64,000 bases of DNA from Streptomyces sp. H27-C3 (GCF_030063415.1 NZ_JASITA010000010.1:62001-126000), one strand, 5' to 3'. Positions 16,758 to 26,076 are shown, numbered from the stretch's first letter. Notes: generated by a model not told the origin, from the sequence alone. Translations and numbers: made by a program.

Positions 16758-16782
16758 CGGCAGGAGCGTCGCCCGGGCCCAG

Positions 16783-16832
16783 GCGGCCCGGCGGGAACAT
16801 GCCCCGGAGCAGGGGCGTTTCCGCCGGGCCGC
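16783..16832 (+). terminator. Hairpin terminator after the DoxX gene
   Basis: The arm around 16783-16797 (GCGGCCCGGCGGG) pairs with 16819-16832 (TTCCGCCGGGCCGC) with one bulge and a ~20-nt loop. It ends the DoxX transcript and lies only 15 bases before the YigZ start, so YigZ would need its own promoter or read-through. Confidence 0.6.
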
Positions 16833-16846
16833 ATAGGGTGGGCCGA

Positions 16847-17473
16847 ATGCAGGAGCAGTACCGGACCGTCGCCCACGCGGGCGTGCACGAAGCCGAGATC
16901 AACAGATCGCGCTTCCTGTGCTCACTCGCCCCCGCCGCGACCGAGCGTGAAGCGCGGGACTTCGTCGCCCGCGTCCGCAAGGAACACTCGACGGCCTCCC
17001 ACAACTGCTTCGCGTACGTCATCGGCGCGGACGCCTCCGTGCAGAAGGCGAGCGACGACGGCGAGCCGGGCGGCACCGCGGGCGTGCCGATGCTCGAGAT
17101 GCTCATGCGCCGCGAGATCCGCTACACCGTCGCCGTCGTCACCCGCTACTTCGGCGGCGTGAAACTCGGCGCGGGCGGGCTCATCAGGGCATACGGCGGA
17201 GTGGTCGGCGAGGCCCTCGACGCGCTCGGAACCCTCACCAGGCAGCGCTTCCGGCTGGCCACCGTCACCGTCGACCATCAGCGCGCGGGCAGGCTGGAGA
17301 ACGACCTGCGGACGACCGGGCGGGCGGTGCGCGACGTGCGCTACGGAGCCGCCGTCACGATCGAGGTCGGCCTGCCCGAGGCGGACGTGGCCCCCTTCCG
17401 CGCCTGGCTCGCCGACGCCACGGCGGGCACCGCCCTGTTCGAGCTGGGCGGGGAGGCGTACGGCGAAGCGTGA
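16847..17473 (+). CDS. YigZ/IMPACT family protein
   Basis: A 208-residue member of the YigZ family (UPF0029, IMPACT domain plus DUF1949). The core shows the conserved AYVIGADASVQKASDDGEPGGTAGVPMLE region, the RYFGGVKLGAGGLIRAYG motif (residues ~101-118), then the C-terminal ferredoxin-like DUF1949 domain. Family members are linked to translation regulation or to peptidase activity, but the bacterial role is unsettled. ATG 16847 gives MQEQYRTVAHAG. The last codons (GEAYGEA) fall in the first unit of a downstream repeat array. Confidence 0.85.
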   Translation: MQEQYRTVAHAGVHEAEINRSRFLCSLAPAATEREARDFVARVRKEHSTASHNCFAYVIGADASVQKASDDGEPGGTAGVPMLEMLMRREIRYTVAVVTRYFGGVKLGAGGLIRAYGGVVGEALDALGTLTRQRFRLATVTVDHQRAGRLENDLRTTGRAVRDVRYGAAVTIEVGLPEADVAPFRAWLADATAGTALFELGGEAYGEA

Positions 17474-17560
17474 GGACCTGTACGGCGGACGCGTGAGGAA
17501 GGTGTACGGCGACGCGTGAACACCGGTACGGCGCGATGCGTGAGGACCTGTACGGCGACC
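17458..17560. repeat. Degenerate 22-24 bp tandem repeat at the 3' end of the YigZ gene
   Basis: Four and a half units beginning GTACGGCG and running through GCGTGAGGACCT start at about 17458, 17480, 17504, 17526 and 17550. The first unit encodes the last residues and stop of YigZ; the later units look like duplicated gene ends with their stop codon. The remaining bases to 17695 show nothing recognised. Confidence 0.75.
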
Positions 17561-17695
17561 GGGGACCGTGCGGACGTCGGCCGGGCCCCCGGCTGCGACG
17601 CGGGTGGGCGCCGTCGACGGGTCGTTCGGCGTAGGGCCTCCTAGGCTGGGCACTCGGGCATGCACAGGTGATTCTGTCGACGTGTTGGAGGACCC

Positions 17696-18154
17696 ATGGC
17701 CGTTCGGCATCAGTTGATCCGCAGGACTCCCGAAGCCGTGTGGGAGGTCCTGGCCGACGGCTCGCGTTACGCGGACTGGGTCGTCGGCACCTCGCGCACG
17801 CGGCCCAGGGGGAGCGACTGGCCGAAGGTCGGCGCCTCGATCGAATACATGGTCCGCTTCGGACCGTGGAAGGCGAAGGGCGAGACGACCGTCCGCCTCA
17901 GCGAATGGCCCCGGGTGCTCGAACTGGAGGCCGACAGCGGACCGCTCGGCACCGCCAGGATCGCCATCGAGATCCGCCCCTGGGGGGAGCACGCCCTGGT
18001 CATCGTCGACGAGCATCCGTTGGGCGGACCGGGCGGAGCGCTGCACAACTCGGCAGTGGACGCCGTGCTGCAGCTGCGGCACCGCAGCATGCTCGCGCGC
18101 CTCGCCAAGGTCGTCGAGAACGCGCCACGGCGGCAGGCGGATCTGCGGTCCTGA
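17696..18154 (+). CDS. SRPBCC family protein (polyketide cyclase/dehydrase-like)
   Basis: A 152-residue START/Bet v1-fold protein. The beginning AVRHQLIRRTPEAVWEVLADGSRYADWVVGT is the standard first strand and helices of the SRPBCC fold, and the C-terminal helix runs LRHRSMLARLAKVVENA. The fold forms a hydrophobic pocket; lone members in Streptomyces have no known ligand. GGAGGA lies 6 bases before the ATG at 17696, fixing the start. The next gene (sbcD) begins 288 bases further on, with nothing recognised between. Confidence 0.75.
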   Translation: MAVRHQLIRRTPEAVWEVLADGSRYADWVVGTSRTRPRGSDWPKVGASIEYMVRFGPWKAKGETTVRLSEWPRVLELEADSGPLGTARIAIEIRPWGEHALVIVDEHPLGGPGGALHNSAVDAVLQLRHRSMLARLAKVVENAPRRQADLRS

Positions 18155-18442
18155 GAACCGTGCATGTCCTGGAGGCCCTGCCCGAGCCCCGCAGGAGCCG
18201 TCCGCCGTGACCATGGGTTCACCCCAACCCCGCCAGTGACCTCTTCGACCCCCTTCGGCCTCTTCGTGCCACGCCCGCCGACCACTCCCTCCCCCGCGCG
18301 GCCACCCGGCGAAGATTGAGGTCTGTGGTGGATGAGGTACCGCGCGGCGATAGCGTGGTCCGTGGTGACAGCCGGGCCCCGAGCCGATGTAATGCGGGCC
18401 CCAGGGGTGGAGAAGGGGAAACATGCAGGTCGGAGCCGTATC

Positions 18443-19624
18443 TTGAGGATTTTGCACACATCCGACTGGCATCTGGGACGGTCCTTCCACCGGGTGGGTC
18501 TGCTGGAGGCCCAGTCCGCGTTCCTCGACCACCTGGTGACGACGGTGCGCGAGCGGGACGTCGACGCGGTGCTGGTCGCGGGGGACGTGTACGACCGTGC
18601 TGTGCCGCCGCTCTCCGCCGTGGCGCTCTTCGACCGGGCGCTGCACCGGCTCGCCGACGTGGGTGTGCCGACCGTCATGATCTCCGGGAATCACGACTCG
18701 GCACGCAGACTCGGCGTCGGCGCCGGCCTGATCCAGCGGGCCGGAATCCACCTGCGTACCGACCCGGCCGCCTGCGCCACCCCCGTCGTCCTCGGCGACG
18801 CGCACGGCGAGGTGGCCTTCTACGGGCTGCCCTACCTGGAACCTGCCCTGGTACGTGAGGAATTCAAGGCCGCCAGGGCCGGGCACGAAGCCGTGATCGG
18901 AGCGGCCATGGAGCGTGTGCGGGCCGACCTCGCCGGGCGGCCCGAAGGCACCAGGTCCGTGGTCCTCGCCCACGCCTTCGTCGCGGGCGGCGAGCCGAGC
19001 GACAGCGAGCGGGACATCACCATCGGCGGCGTCGCCGCAGTCCCCGCCGGAGTGTTCGACGGCGTCGACTACGTCGCCCTGGGCCACCTGCACGGCTCGC
19101 AGGCCGTCACCGACCGGGTGCGCTACTCGGGCTCACCGCTCGCCTACTCCTTCTCCGAAGCCACCCACCGCAAGACGATGTGGCTGATCGACCTCGGGCC
19201 CGGCGGGGAGATCGGGGCGGAGCGCATCGACTGTCCGGTGCCCAGGCCCGTCGCCCGGATCCGTGGCCGCGTCGAGGAACTGCTGGCCGACCCGGCGCTG
19301 GAGCGGCACGAGGATGCCTGGATCGAGGCGACCCTGACCGATCCCACCCGCCCCGCCCATCCCATGGCCCGGCTCTGCGCCCGCTTCCCGTACACCATCA
19401 ATCTCGTCTTCGACCCCGAGCGGGCCGCCGACGACCCCTCCGCCTCGTACGCCCAGCGCCTCAAGGGGCGCACCGATCAGCAGATCGCGGATGATTTCGT
19501 CGCCCATGTGCGCGGCGGCGCCGGCCCCGACGAGCGGGAGCGCACCGTCCTGCACGACGCCTTCGACGACGTAAGGGTGGACACCGCGCTCACCCAGGAC
19601 CTGGCGCACGAGGTGGCCCGGTGA
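18443..19624 (+). CDS. sbcD: Exonuclease SbcD (Mre11-type nuclease subunit)
   Basis: The nuclease half of SbcCD, which cleaves hairpins and protein-blocked DNA ends. Phosphoesterase motifs are clear: LHTSDWHLG (I), VAGDVYDR (II), SGNHDS (III), LAHAFVAGG (IV) and ALGHLHG (V), all metal ligands present. The start is TTG 18443, with GGAG 8 bases upstream; upstream in-frame codons to 18332 are not conserved-looking. The C-terminal capping region runs to AHEVAR. The stop overlaps the sbcC start by 4 bases (GTGA), so the subunits are translationally coupled. Confidence 0.93.
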   Translation: MRILHTSDWHLGRSFHRVGLLEAQSAFLDHLVTTVRERDVDAVLVAGDVYDRAVPPLSAVALFDRALHRLADVGVPTVMISGNHDSARRLGVGAGLIQRAGIHLRTDPAACATPVVLGDAHGEVAFYGLPYLEPALVREEFKAARAGHEAVIGAAMERVRADLAGRPEGTRSVVLAHAFVAGGEPSDSERDITIGGVAAVPAGVFDGVDYVALGHLHGSQAVTDRVRYSGSPLAYSFSEATHRKTMWLIDLGPGGEIGAERIDCPVPRPVARIRGRVEELLADPALERHEDAWIEATLTDPTRPAHPMARLCARFPYTINLVFDPERAADDPSASYAQRLKGRTDQQIADDFVAHVRGGAGPDERERTVLHDAFDDVRVDTALTQDLAHEVAR

Positions 19625-22600
19625 GACTGCACCAGCTGCGCATCACGGCCTTCGGGCCCTTCGGCGCCCCCCAGGAGGTCGACTTCGACGCGCTCAGCTC
19701 CGCCGGACTCTTCCTGCTGCACGGCCCGACCGGCGCGGGGAAGACCTCCGTCCTCGACGCGGTCTGCTACGCGCTGTACGGCGCGGTCCCCGGCGCCCGG
19801 CAGAGCCCGGGGGCCTCACTGCGCAGCGATCACGCCGCGCCGGGCGTGGCCACCGAGGTCTGCCTCGAACTGACCGTCGGCGGACGGCGGTTGGAGATCA
19901 CCCGGCGCCCCGTCCAGGACCGTCCCAAGAAGGGCGGACGCGCGGGCACCACGACCGACAAGGCGCAGAGCTGGCTGCGCGAATACGACCCCGACCACGG
20001 CTGGCAGGCACTGAGCCGCTCCCACCAGGAGATCGGCGAGGAGATCGGGCAGCTCGTCGGCATGAGCAGGGAGCAGTTCTGCCAGGTGGTGCTGTTGCCC
20101 CAGGGTGACTTCGCCCGCTTCCTGCGCGCCGACGCGGAGGCCCGAGGCAAGCTGCTCGGACGGCTCTTCGACACCCGCCGCTTCGCCGCCGTCGAGGACC
20201 GCCTGGCCGAACTGCGGCGCTCCGCCGAACAGCAGGTGCGCACCGGCGACGAGCGACTGCTCGCCCTCGCCCAGCGCATGGCGCAGGCCGCGGGCGACAG
20301 CGCCGACGCGCGCGACCGGCCGCTGCCCGCGTTGCAGCCCGGCGCCCCCGGGCTCGCCGAGGCCCTGCGGGAATGGGCCGCCGTCGCACGCTGCGGTGCG
20401 TTCGAGCGCCTCGGCATCGCGGAATCGGCTGTGACCGCAGCCGAGAGCCGCCGGGCCGCCGCCCGCCTGGCGCTGGAGGACGAGCGTGAACTGGCCGCCC
20501 TTCAGCAGCGGTACGCCGACGCACACCGGCGCGCCGACGTACTCGAAGCCGGGCGCCCCGACCATGAGCGGCTGCGCGCCCGCCGGGACCGGGCGGGCAA
20601 GGCCGACCGGGTCGCCCCCGCCCTGGCGCTGCGCGACGACTCCGAGCGCGAGCACCACACGGCGAGCGCGACCCGTGAGCGCTCCAGGAATGGACTGCCG
20701 CCGGACCTCGCCGACGCCGGGGCCGAGCAGCTCGCCGGACTCGAACAAAGGCTGCGCCAGGACCTCGGCGGCCTCGAAGCCGCCCGCAGGGCCGAGCGGC
20801 GCAGCGAGGAGATCGGCCGGGAACGCGCCGACCTGGAGCGGCACGCGCGCGCCGACGACGACCTGCTCAGGGATGCCGCGGACTGGCTGGCGGGCTGGGC
20901 CGCTACCCGGCAGCGCGGCCAGGAGCGCATCGAGGCGGCCCAGGACGCCGTGACCCGCGCCGAGCACCTCGCTGGCCGGCTCGAACCGGCCCGCCACCGG
21001 CTCGACGCCGCCCGCAGGCGCGACGCACTCGACGACAAGGTGGCCACCGCCGGGGATCGGCTGCGCACGGCCCGCGAGCGGGCGGCCGCCGCGCACGAGA
21101 CCTGGCTCGACCTCAAGGAGCGCCGACTGCGGGGCATCGCGGCCGAGTTGGCGGCCGGGCTGCGTGACGGCGAACCCTGCGCGGTCTGCGGAGCCGCCGA
21201 GCACCCCGAGCCCGCCAGGGCCGGGGCCGGCCACGTGGACCGTACGGCGGAAGAAGCGGCGTACGCCGAGCACACCCGCTCCGAGGGCGCGCGCGCCGAG
21301 GCGGAGCGCGTGCTCGCGGTGGTCCGGGAGGAGTGCGCGGCTGCCAGGGCCGAGGCCGGTGGCTCCACGGTGCACGAACTGGGCGCCCTGGCCGATGATT
21401 TGACGCGGGAGCACGGCGCGGCCCATGCGCTGGCCGCGGACACGCACGCGGCGCGTGAGGCGCTGGTGCGCGCGGAGCGTGAGCACGAGGGACGGGTCGA
21501 CGCCCAGCAGCAGGCCGAGCGGCGCACCGCCGCCCGGACTTCGCAGCGCGAAGCGCTCGACCGCGAACAGGCCGTCCTGGAAGCCGAGTTGACCCGGGCG
21601 CGCGGCGGCGCGGGCAGCGTCGCCGAACACGCCGGGCTGCTGGAGCGCCGGGTCCGGTTGCTCGGCGAAGCGGCGGAGGCCGTGCGGGTGGTCGAAGCCA
21701 CCGCGCGGCGCCTCAAGGAGGCCGACGACCGGCTCGCCGACGCGGCGTTCAAGGCCGGGTTCGACACCCCGCGCGCCGCCGCCGACGCGCTGCTCGACGA
21801 CGCCGCGCAGCGCGACCTCCAGCACCGGATCGACGCCTGGCGATACGAACAGGCAGCGGTGGCCGACCGGTTGGCCGAGCCGCGGACCGCCGCCGCGGCC
21901 GAGCGGCCCGAGGCCGAGCCGCAGCAAACCCAGGCGGCCTTCGACGCCGCCGAGCGCGGACTGCTCGACGCGACGTCGGCCCTCGACGCCGCCCGGGAGC
22001 GCCGCGCGGCACTCACCTCGCTGTCCCGGCAGGTGGCCGAAGAGACCCGCAGGATCGGCCCGCTGCGCGAGCGGTACGAGCGGGTCGCCCGCCTCGCCTC
22101 GCTCACCGCGGGCACCTCGACGGACAACGAACGCAGGATGCGGCTGGAGTCGTACGTCCTGGCGGCCCGTCTTGAGCAGGTCGCGGCAGCCGCCACCGAG
22201 CGTCTGCAGCGCATGTCGTCGGGCCGCTACACCCTGGTCCACTCCGACGCCAGGGCGGGCGGGCGCGGTCGGTCCGGGCTCGGCCTGCATGTGGTCGACG
22301 CGTGGACGGGCAGCGAGCGCGACACCGCGACGCTCTCCGGCGGCGAGACCTTCTTCGCCTCCCTGGCCCTCGCACTCGGCCTCGCCGACGTGGTCACCGA
22401 CGAGGCCGGCGGCGTACGCCTGGACACGCTCTTCATCGACGAGGGCTTCGGCAGCCTCGACGAGCAGACCTTGGACGAGGTGCTCGACGTACTGGATTCA
22501 CTGCGGGAGCGGGACCGCGCCGTCGGCATCGTCAGCCACGTGGCCGACCTGCGGCGCCGCGTCACCACGCAACTGGAGGTCGTCAAGGACCGGCACGGAT

Positions 22601-22638
22601 CGGTGGTACTGCACCACGCGGCGGGGGTCAGCGGCTGA
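19621..22638 (+). CDS. sbcC: Exonuclease SbcC (Rad50-type SMC ATPase subunit)
   Basis: A 1005-residue SMC-like ATPase. N-terminal Walker A is GPTGAGKTS (~36-44), preceded by the family start LRITAFGPFG; the Q-loop/FCQVVLLPQGDFARFL segment is at ~155. Two long Ala/Glu/Arg-rich coiled coils flank the zinc hook CAVCG (Cys ~520 and ~523), the CxxC used for dimerisation. The C-terminal signature LSGGETFFASLALAL and Walker B LFIDEGFGSLD (~937-947) complete the ATPase. It works with SbcD. Its 3' end overlaps the convergent Lrp gene by 11 bases. Confidence 0.93.
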   Translation: MRLHQLRITAFGPFGAPQEVDFDALSSAGLFLLHGPTGAGKTSVLDAVCYALYGAVPGARQSPGASLRSDHAAPGVATEVCLELTVGGRRLEITRRPVQDRPKKGGRAGTTTDKAQSWLREYDPDHGWQALSRSHQEIGEEIGQLVGMSREQFCQVVLLPQGDFARFLRADAEARGKLLGRLFDTRRFAAVEDRLAELRRSAEQQVRTGDERLLALAQRMAQAAGDSADARDRPLPALQPGAPGLAEALREWAAVARCGAFERLGIAESAVTAAESRRAAARLALEDERELAALQQRYADAHRRADVLEAGRPDHERLRARRDRAGKADRVAPALALRDDSEREHHTASATRERSRNGLPPDLADAGAEQLAGLEQRLRQDLGGLEAARRAERRSEEIGRERADLERHARADDDLLRDAADWLAGWAATRQRGQERIEAAQDAVTRAEHLAGRLEPARHRLDAARRRDALDDKVATAGDRLRTARERAAAAHETWLDLKERRLRGIAAELAAGLRDGEPCAVCGAAEHPEPARAGAGHVDRTAEEAAYAEHTRSEGARAEAERVLAVVREECAAARAEAGGSTVHELGALADDLTREHGAAHALAADTHAAREALVRAEREHEGRVDAQQQAERRTAARTSQREALDREQAVLEAELTRARGGAGSVAEHAGLLERRVRLLGEAAEAVRVVEATARRLKEADDRLADAAFKAGFDTPRAAADALLDDAAQRDLQHRIDAWRYEQAAVADRLAEPRTAAAAERPEAEPQQTQAAFDAAERGLLDATSALDAARERRAALTSLSRQVAEETRRIGPLRERYERVARLASLTAGTSTDNERRMRLESYVLAARLEQVAAAATERLQRMSSGRYTLVHSDARAGGRGRSGLGLHVVDAWTGSERDTATLSGGETFFASLALALGLADVVTDEAGGVRLDTLFIDEGFGSLDEQTLDEVLDVLDSLRERDRAVGIVSHVADLRRRVTTQLEVVKDRHGSVVLHHAAGVSG

Positions 22639-23074
22639 GCGCGCGCCGTGGCAGCGGTGAGGAGTACACCACGCTCGTGGTGACCGAGCCGAGCGCGCCG
22701 AACCGGCCGGACACCTGCTCCAGGTGCTGCATCGAGCGGGTCGCGACCTTGACGACGAAGCAGTCGTCGCCTGTGACGTGATGCGCTTCGAGGACCTCGG
22801 GCGTCGACTCCAGCAGGTCGTGGAACGGCTTGTAGTTGCCGTGCGGATAGCGTAGCCGTACGAACGCCAGAATGGGCAGCCCGAGCCGGTCGTGATCGAC
22901 AATCGCCGTATATCCCGATATCACCCCGGCCTCCTCCAGTCGCCGCACGCGCTCGGTCACGGCGCTCGCGGACATGGAGACGGCGCGCGCCAGCTCGGCG
23001 AAGCTGGCCCTGCCTTCGGCTTGCAGGGCTTCCAGGATGCGCCAGTCGGTGGCGTCCGGTGAATATCCGGTCAT
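22628..23074 (-). CDS. Lrp/AsnC family regulator
   Basis: A 148-residue Lrp-type regulator: helix-turn-helix at ~8-50 (DWRILEALQAEGRASFAELARAV, MSASAVTERVRRLEEAGVI) and the RAM/AsnC effector domain (ILAFVRLRY, EAHHVTGDDCFVVKV). It is divergent from the rhodanese-domain gene with a 94-bp gap, so it probably controls that gene and itself. In many actinobacteria Lrp-rhodanese pairs respond to sulphur amino acids, which would suit the context, but this is inference. Confidence 0.88.
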   Translation of the reverse strand: MTGYSPDATDWRILEALQAEGRASFAELARAVSMSASAVTERVRRLEEAGVISGYTAIVDHDRLGLPILAFVRLRYPHGNYKPFHDLLESTPEVLEAHHVTGDDCFVVKVATRSMQHLEQVSGRFGALGSVTTSVVYSSPLPRRALSR

Positions 23075-23168
23075 GACGGAGAGACAACAGGGAATTCAAC
23101 GGCAGATCAAGAGCAGGTCCGGGAAATCCCACTTCACCGAGATGATCACTGGCCGTAAATTTTGAGTC

Positions 23169-23672
23169 ATGACGACGACACAGCCGACCGACTCCCGGGC
23201 CCCGCTCTCCGCCAACGCCGTGCTCCGCGTACCGCCCGCCCCCCCGGCCGCGGCCGCCGCGTACTTCGGCGCCAGTCTCGCCTTTCACGCCGATGTGTCG
23301 GACGTCGCCGCGGTTCTCGCCGGCGGTGAAACCCCCGGCTTCGTCGTGATCGACTCCCGCTCCACCGAGTCCTGGGACCAGGGACACGTGCCCGGCGCCC
23401 TCCACCTGCCGACGGCGCTGATCCCCGAGCAGGCGGCGAAGCTGCTGGACAAGGCCGTCCCGGTCGTCACGTACTGCTGGGGCCCGGGCTGCAACGGAGG
23501 CACCCGCGCCGCGCTCGCCCTCGCCGAACTCGGCTACCAGGTCAAGGAGATGCTCGGCGGCATCGAGTACTGGATTCGCGAGGGCTTCGAGGTCGAGACG
23601 TGGGAGGGCCGCGAGCGCCGCGCCGCCGACCCGCTGACGGCGCCCGTCGGCTCCGACAACTGTGGCTGCTGA
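23169..23672 (+). CDS. Rhodanese-like domain protein
   Basis: A 167-residue single rhodanese domain. The substrate-loop cysteine is in YCWGPGCNGGTRAALALAELG (residues ~97-117); two cysteines flank the loop, CWGPGC, and the second is at the usual catalytic position before the phosphate-like loop. FVVIDSRSTESWDQGHVPGALHLP is the conserved first half. The C-terminus ends in CGC, an extra cysteine pair. It likely transfers sulphane sulphur or reduces a related substrate. There is hardly any leader before the ATG, and the gene is divergent from an Lrp regulator. Confidence 0.85.
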   Translation: MTTTQPTDSRAPLSANAVLRVPPAPPAAAAAYFGASLAFHADVSDVAAVLAGGETPGFVVIDSRSTESWDQGHVPGALHLPTALIPEQAAKLLDKAVPVVTYCWGPGCNGGTRAALALAELGYQVKEMLGGIEYWIREGFEVETWEGRERRAADPLTAPVGSDNCGC

Positions 23673-23756
23673 CAGGGTGGTTGGCGTACGACTTGGAGTG
23701 CGGCCGGGCGTACGACGCACGGGCGGTGGGGCATGCCCGACGACCCGGCCGGGCGA

Positions 23757-24236
23757 TCAACCCGTAAGGCGGCCTCCGGCGCGCGTGAGCGCGTCGAAGA
23801 GGAGGGTGGCGTCCGCCCCGGCGGGAAGGCCGCTCACCTGACCGTCGCCCACCTCCACCACCCGCCACCTGCCGTCCTCGCGCGGCGCGAGGTCCGTCGT
23901 CACCCGATCCGCGAAGAGCGCGTACCAGCCGGGGAGCTCATGGGCGCGGCCGAACCGGTCCGGCATGGTGAGCAGTGCGCGACCGCGCTCGCGCAGCCCG
24001 CGGGACAGGACCTCGTATTCGAGTACCGGGATCATCCAGCCCCGGTACCAGTACGGGCCCGAGCCGCGCGGCACCCGGCCGAGCGCCCCGGCGGAGTCAC
24101 CTGCGATCAGCGCGTCATGGTCGACCAGTGCGATGTCCCCACCCGACCGTCGCGCGCCCGCCACCTCGTCGGCGAACGCCGGGTCGGGCCGACTCGCCCT
24201 GAGCGGATCGGAGCAGAAGAGATAACCGGGAGCCAT
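23757..24236 (-). pseudogene. ATP-grasp family protein with large internal deletion
   Basis: The first ~115 residues (GYLFCSDPLRASRPDPAFADE, ALVDHDALIAG, YWYRGWMIPVLEYEVL, RAHELPGWY) and the last ~40 (VTTDLAPREDGRWRVVEVGDGQVSGLP) match the ends of a family of ATP-grasp proteins (DUF4343-type) that are normally ~260-290 residues. The middle, which carries the nucleotide- and Mg-binding lysine segment, is missing; WYALF joins directly to ADRVTTDLA in frame. The frame is intact (159 codons), so a protein could be made, but it should lack catalysis. ATG at 24236. Confidence 0.65.
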
Positions 24237-24298
24237 GAGGTGCCCCCGTAGAAATGTCGTGGCCGGTACAGAGCGCGGCCTTGCCCCGGCCGGCGGTA

Positions 24299-24772
24299 CT
24301 ACACGGGCGGCAGCAGCGGTCCGCAGTCCCACGCCTGGAAGATCAACCGGGTTTCCACCCGGGCGACTTCGCGCTGCGAGGTGAACTCGTCCAGCACCAG
24401 CCGCTGCAGATCCGCCGCATCCGTCACCGCGACATGGACCAAATAGTCGTCGGGGCCGGTGAGGTGGAAGAGCGAGCGGGACTCCGGCAGCGCCGTGACG
24501 CGCTCCACGAAGGGGCCGATCAGCTCGCGGCGGTGCGGCCGCACCTGGACCGACAGCAGCGCTTCCAGACCACGGCCCAGCTTGGCCGGATCGAGCCGGA
24601 GCTGATGCCCCAGGATCACACCGGTGCGGCGGAGTCGGGTCACCCGGTCCAGGCAGGTCGAGGGCGCCACGCCGACCTCCGCCGCCAGGTCACGGTAAGT
24701 GGTCCGGGAATCGTTCTGCAGGAGACGCAAAATGTGCAGATCGACCGGGTCGAGTACGACAGATCCAGCCAT
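24299..24772 (-). CDS. Lrp/AsnC family regulator (likely controls the adjacent trans-sulfuration gene)
   Basis: A 157-residue Lrp-family protein with an N-terminal winged helix (VDLHILRLLQNDSRTTYRDLAAEVGVAPSTCLDRV, split here as residues ~10-44) and a C-terminal ligand domain (LFHLTGPDDYLVHVAVTDAADL). It is divergent from the PLP-dependent cystathionine gamma-synthase/lyase-like gene with a 59-bp gap. The pairing suggests that the regulator senses an amino acid, perhaps methionine or cysteine, and controls that enzyme. ATG at 24772. Confidence 0.88.
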   Translation of the reverse strand: MAGSVVLDPVDLHILRLLQNDSRTTYRDLAAEVGVAPSTCLDRVTRLRRTGVILGHQLRLDPAKLGRGLEALLSVQVRPHRRELIGPFVERVTALPESRSLFHLTGPDDYLVHVAVTDAADLQRLVLDEFTSQREVARVETRLIFQAWDCGPLLPPV

Positions 24773-24831
24773 GGGCCGAACGTTACACGGACAGGTCCAG
24801 CAATTGCCCGGTAGATGTTCAGAGTGCTGTC

Positions 24832-26076
24832 ATGAACACGGACGCCTCGACCACACCCAGGGCCCTGGCCACAGAAGCAGTGCACGCCGGCCGCGACGAC
24901 CTCGTGGGCCTGGGGCTGCACGCCGCGCCGATCGACCTTTCGACGACCTACCCCTCGTACGACAGCAGGGAGGAGGCCGCCAGGATCGACGCCTTCGCCA
25001 CGACGGGCGCCCAGCTCCAGGGCCCGCCGGTCTACGGCCGGCTCGACAACCCGACCACCGCGCGCTTCGAGACGGCCCTCGCCCGCCTCGAAGGGACCGA
25101 CAGCGCGATCGCCTTCGCCAGTGGCATGGCGGCGCTCACCGCGGTCCTTCTCGTACGGTCGAGCATGGGCCTGCGCCATGTGGTGGCCGTGCGCCCGCTG
25201 TACGGATGCAGCGACCATCTGCTGAACGCCGGCCTGCTGGGCACCGAGGTGACCTGGGTCGAACCGGCGGACATCGCCGCGGCGATCCGGCCGGACACCG
25301 GTCTGGTGATGCTGGAGACCCCCGCCAATCCGACACTGGCCGAGGCCGACATCCGGGCGATCGCCGACACCTGCGGGTCGGTTCCGCTGCTCGTCGACAA
25401 CACCTTCGCCACGCCGGTGCTCCAGCGACCGGTGGAACACGGGGCCCGGCTCGTCCTGCACAGCGCGACCAAGTACCTCGGCGGGCACGGCGACGTCATG
25501 GGCGGAGTCGTCGCGTGCGACGAGGAGTTCGCGCGGTCGCTGCGCCAGGTGCGGTTCGCCACCGGCGGTGTACTGCACCCGCTGGCCGGCTATCTGCTGC
25601 TGCGCGGGCTCGCCACCCTGCCCGTACGCGTCAGGGCGGCATCGGCGACCGCCGCCGAGCTGGTCAGGCGACTGACCGCCGATCCACGGGTGGCGCGGGT
25701 GCACTACCCGAAGCTGGGCGGCGCGATGGTCGCCTTCGAGGTGTACGGCGACCCGCACGAGGTGATCGCGGGCGTACGCCTCATCACGCCGGCCGTCAGC
25801 CTCGGCAGTGTGGACTCACTCATCCAGCACCCGGCCTCCATCAGCCACCGCATTGTGGCGGAAGGAGACCGGCGGTCCTCGGGGGTGAGTGACCGGCTGC
25901 TGCGGATGTCCGTGGGTCTTGAGGACGTGGAGGACCTGTGGCGCGATCTGTGCGAGGCGCTCAGTGCCGGTCGGCCTGTCCGTACGGCTCGGTCAGCCGG
26001 TCGGGCAGTGCGGACGGTTCGCCCAGGTCGAGCGGGGAATGAGGCCGCTCCGACGGAGCATCGAGCCGCGCTGTGA
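24832..26076 (+). CDS. Trans-sulfuration PLP enzyme (cystathionine gamma-synthase / methionine gamma-lyase-like)
   Basis: A 414-residue Cys/Met-metabolism PLP enzyme. Visible are the YGRLDNPTTARFETALARLEG substrate region (residues ~65-85), SGMAALTAVL, the Asp that holds the pyridine nitrogen in LVDNTFATPVLQRP, and the PLP lysine in LHSATKYLGGHGD (~210-222). C-terminal SLGSVDSLIQHPASISH is typical. Synthase, gamma-lyase and related activities cannot be separated with confidence. The true conserved end is near residue ~375; the last ~35 residues are Arg/Ala-rich and overlap the convergent gene by 116 bases. ATG 24832 has almost no leader. Confidence 0.85.
   Translation: MNTDASTTPRALATEAVHAGRDDLVGLGLHAAPIDLSTTYPSYDSREEAARIDAFATTGAQLQGPPVYGRLDNPTTARFETALARLEGTDSAIAFASGMAALTAVLLVRSSMGLRHVVAVRPLYGCSDHLLNAGLLGTEVTWVEPADIAAAIRPDTGLVMLETPANPTLAEADIRAIADTCGSVPLLVDNTFATPVLQRPVEHGARLVLHSATKYLGGHGDVMGGVVACDEEFARSLRQVRFATGGVLHPLAGYLLLRGLATLPVRVRAASATAAELVRRLTADPRVARVHYPKLGGAMVAFEVYGDPHEVIAGVRLITPAVSLGSVDSLIQHPASISHRIVAEGDRRSSGVSDRLLRMSVGLEDVEDLWRDLCEALSAGRPVRTARSAGRAVRTVRPGRAGNEAAPTEHRAAL

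Noticed and set aside
18155..18442. Possible small gene between the SRPBCC and SbcD genes
   Set aside because: Open frames there have atypical codon bias and lack starts with ribosome-binding sites; treated as intergenic.
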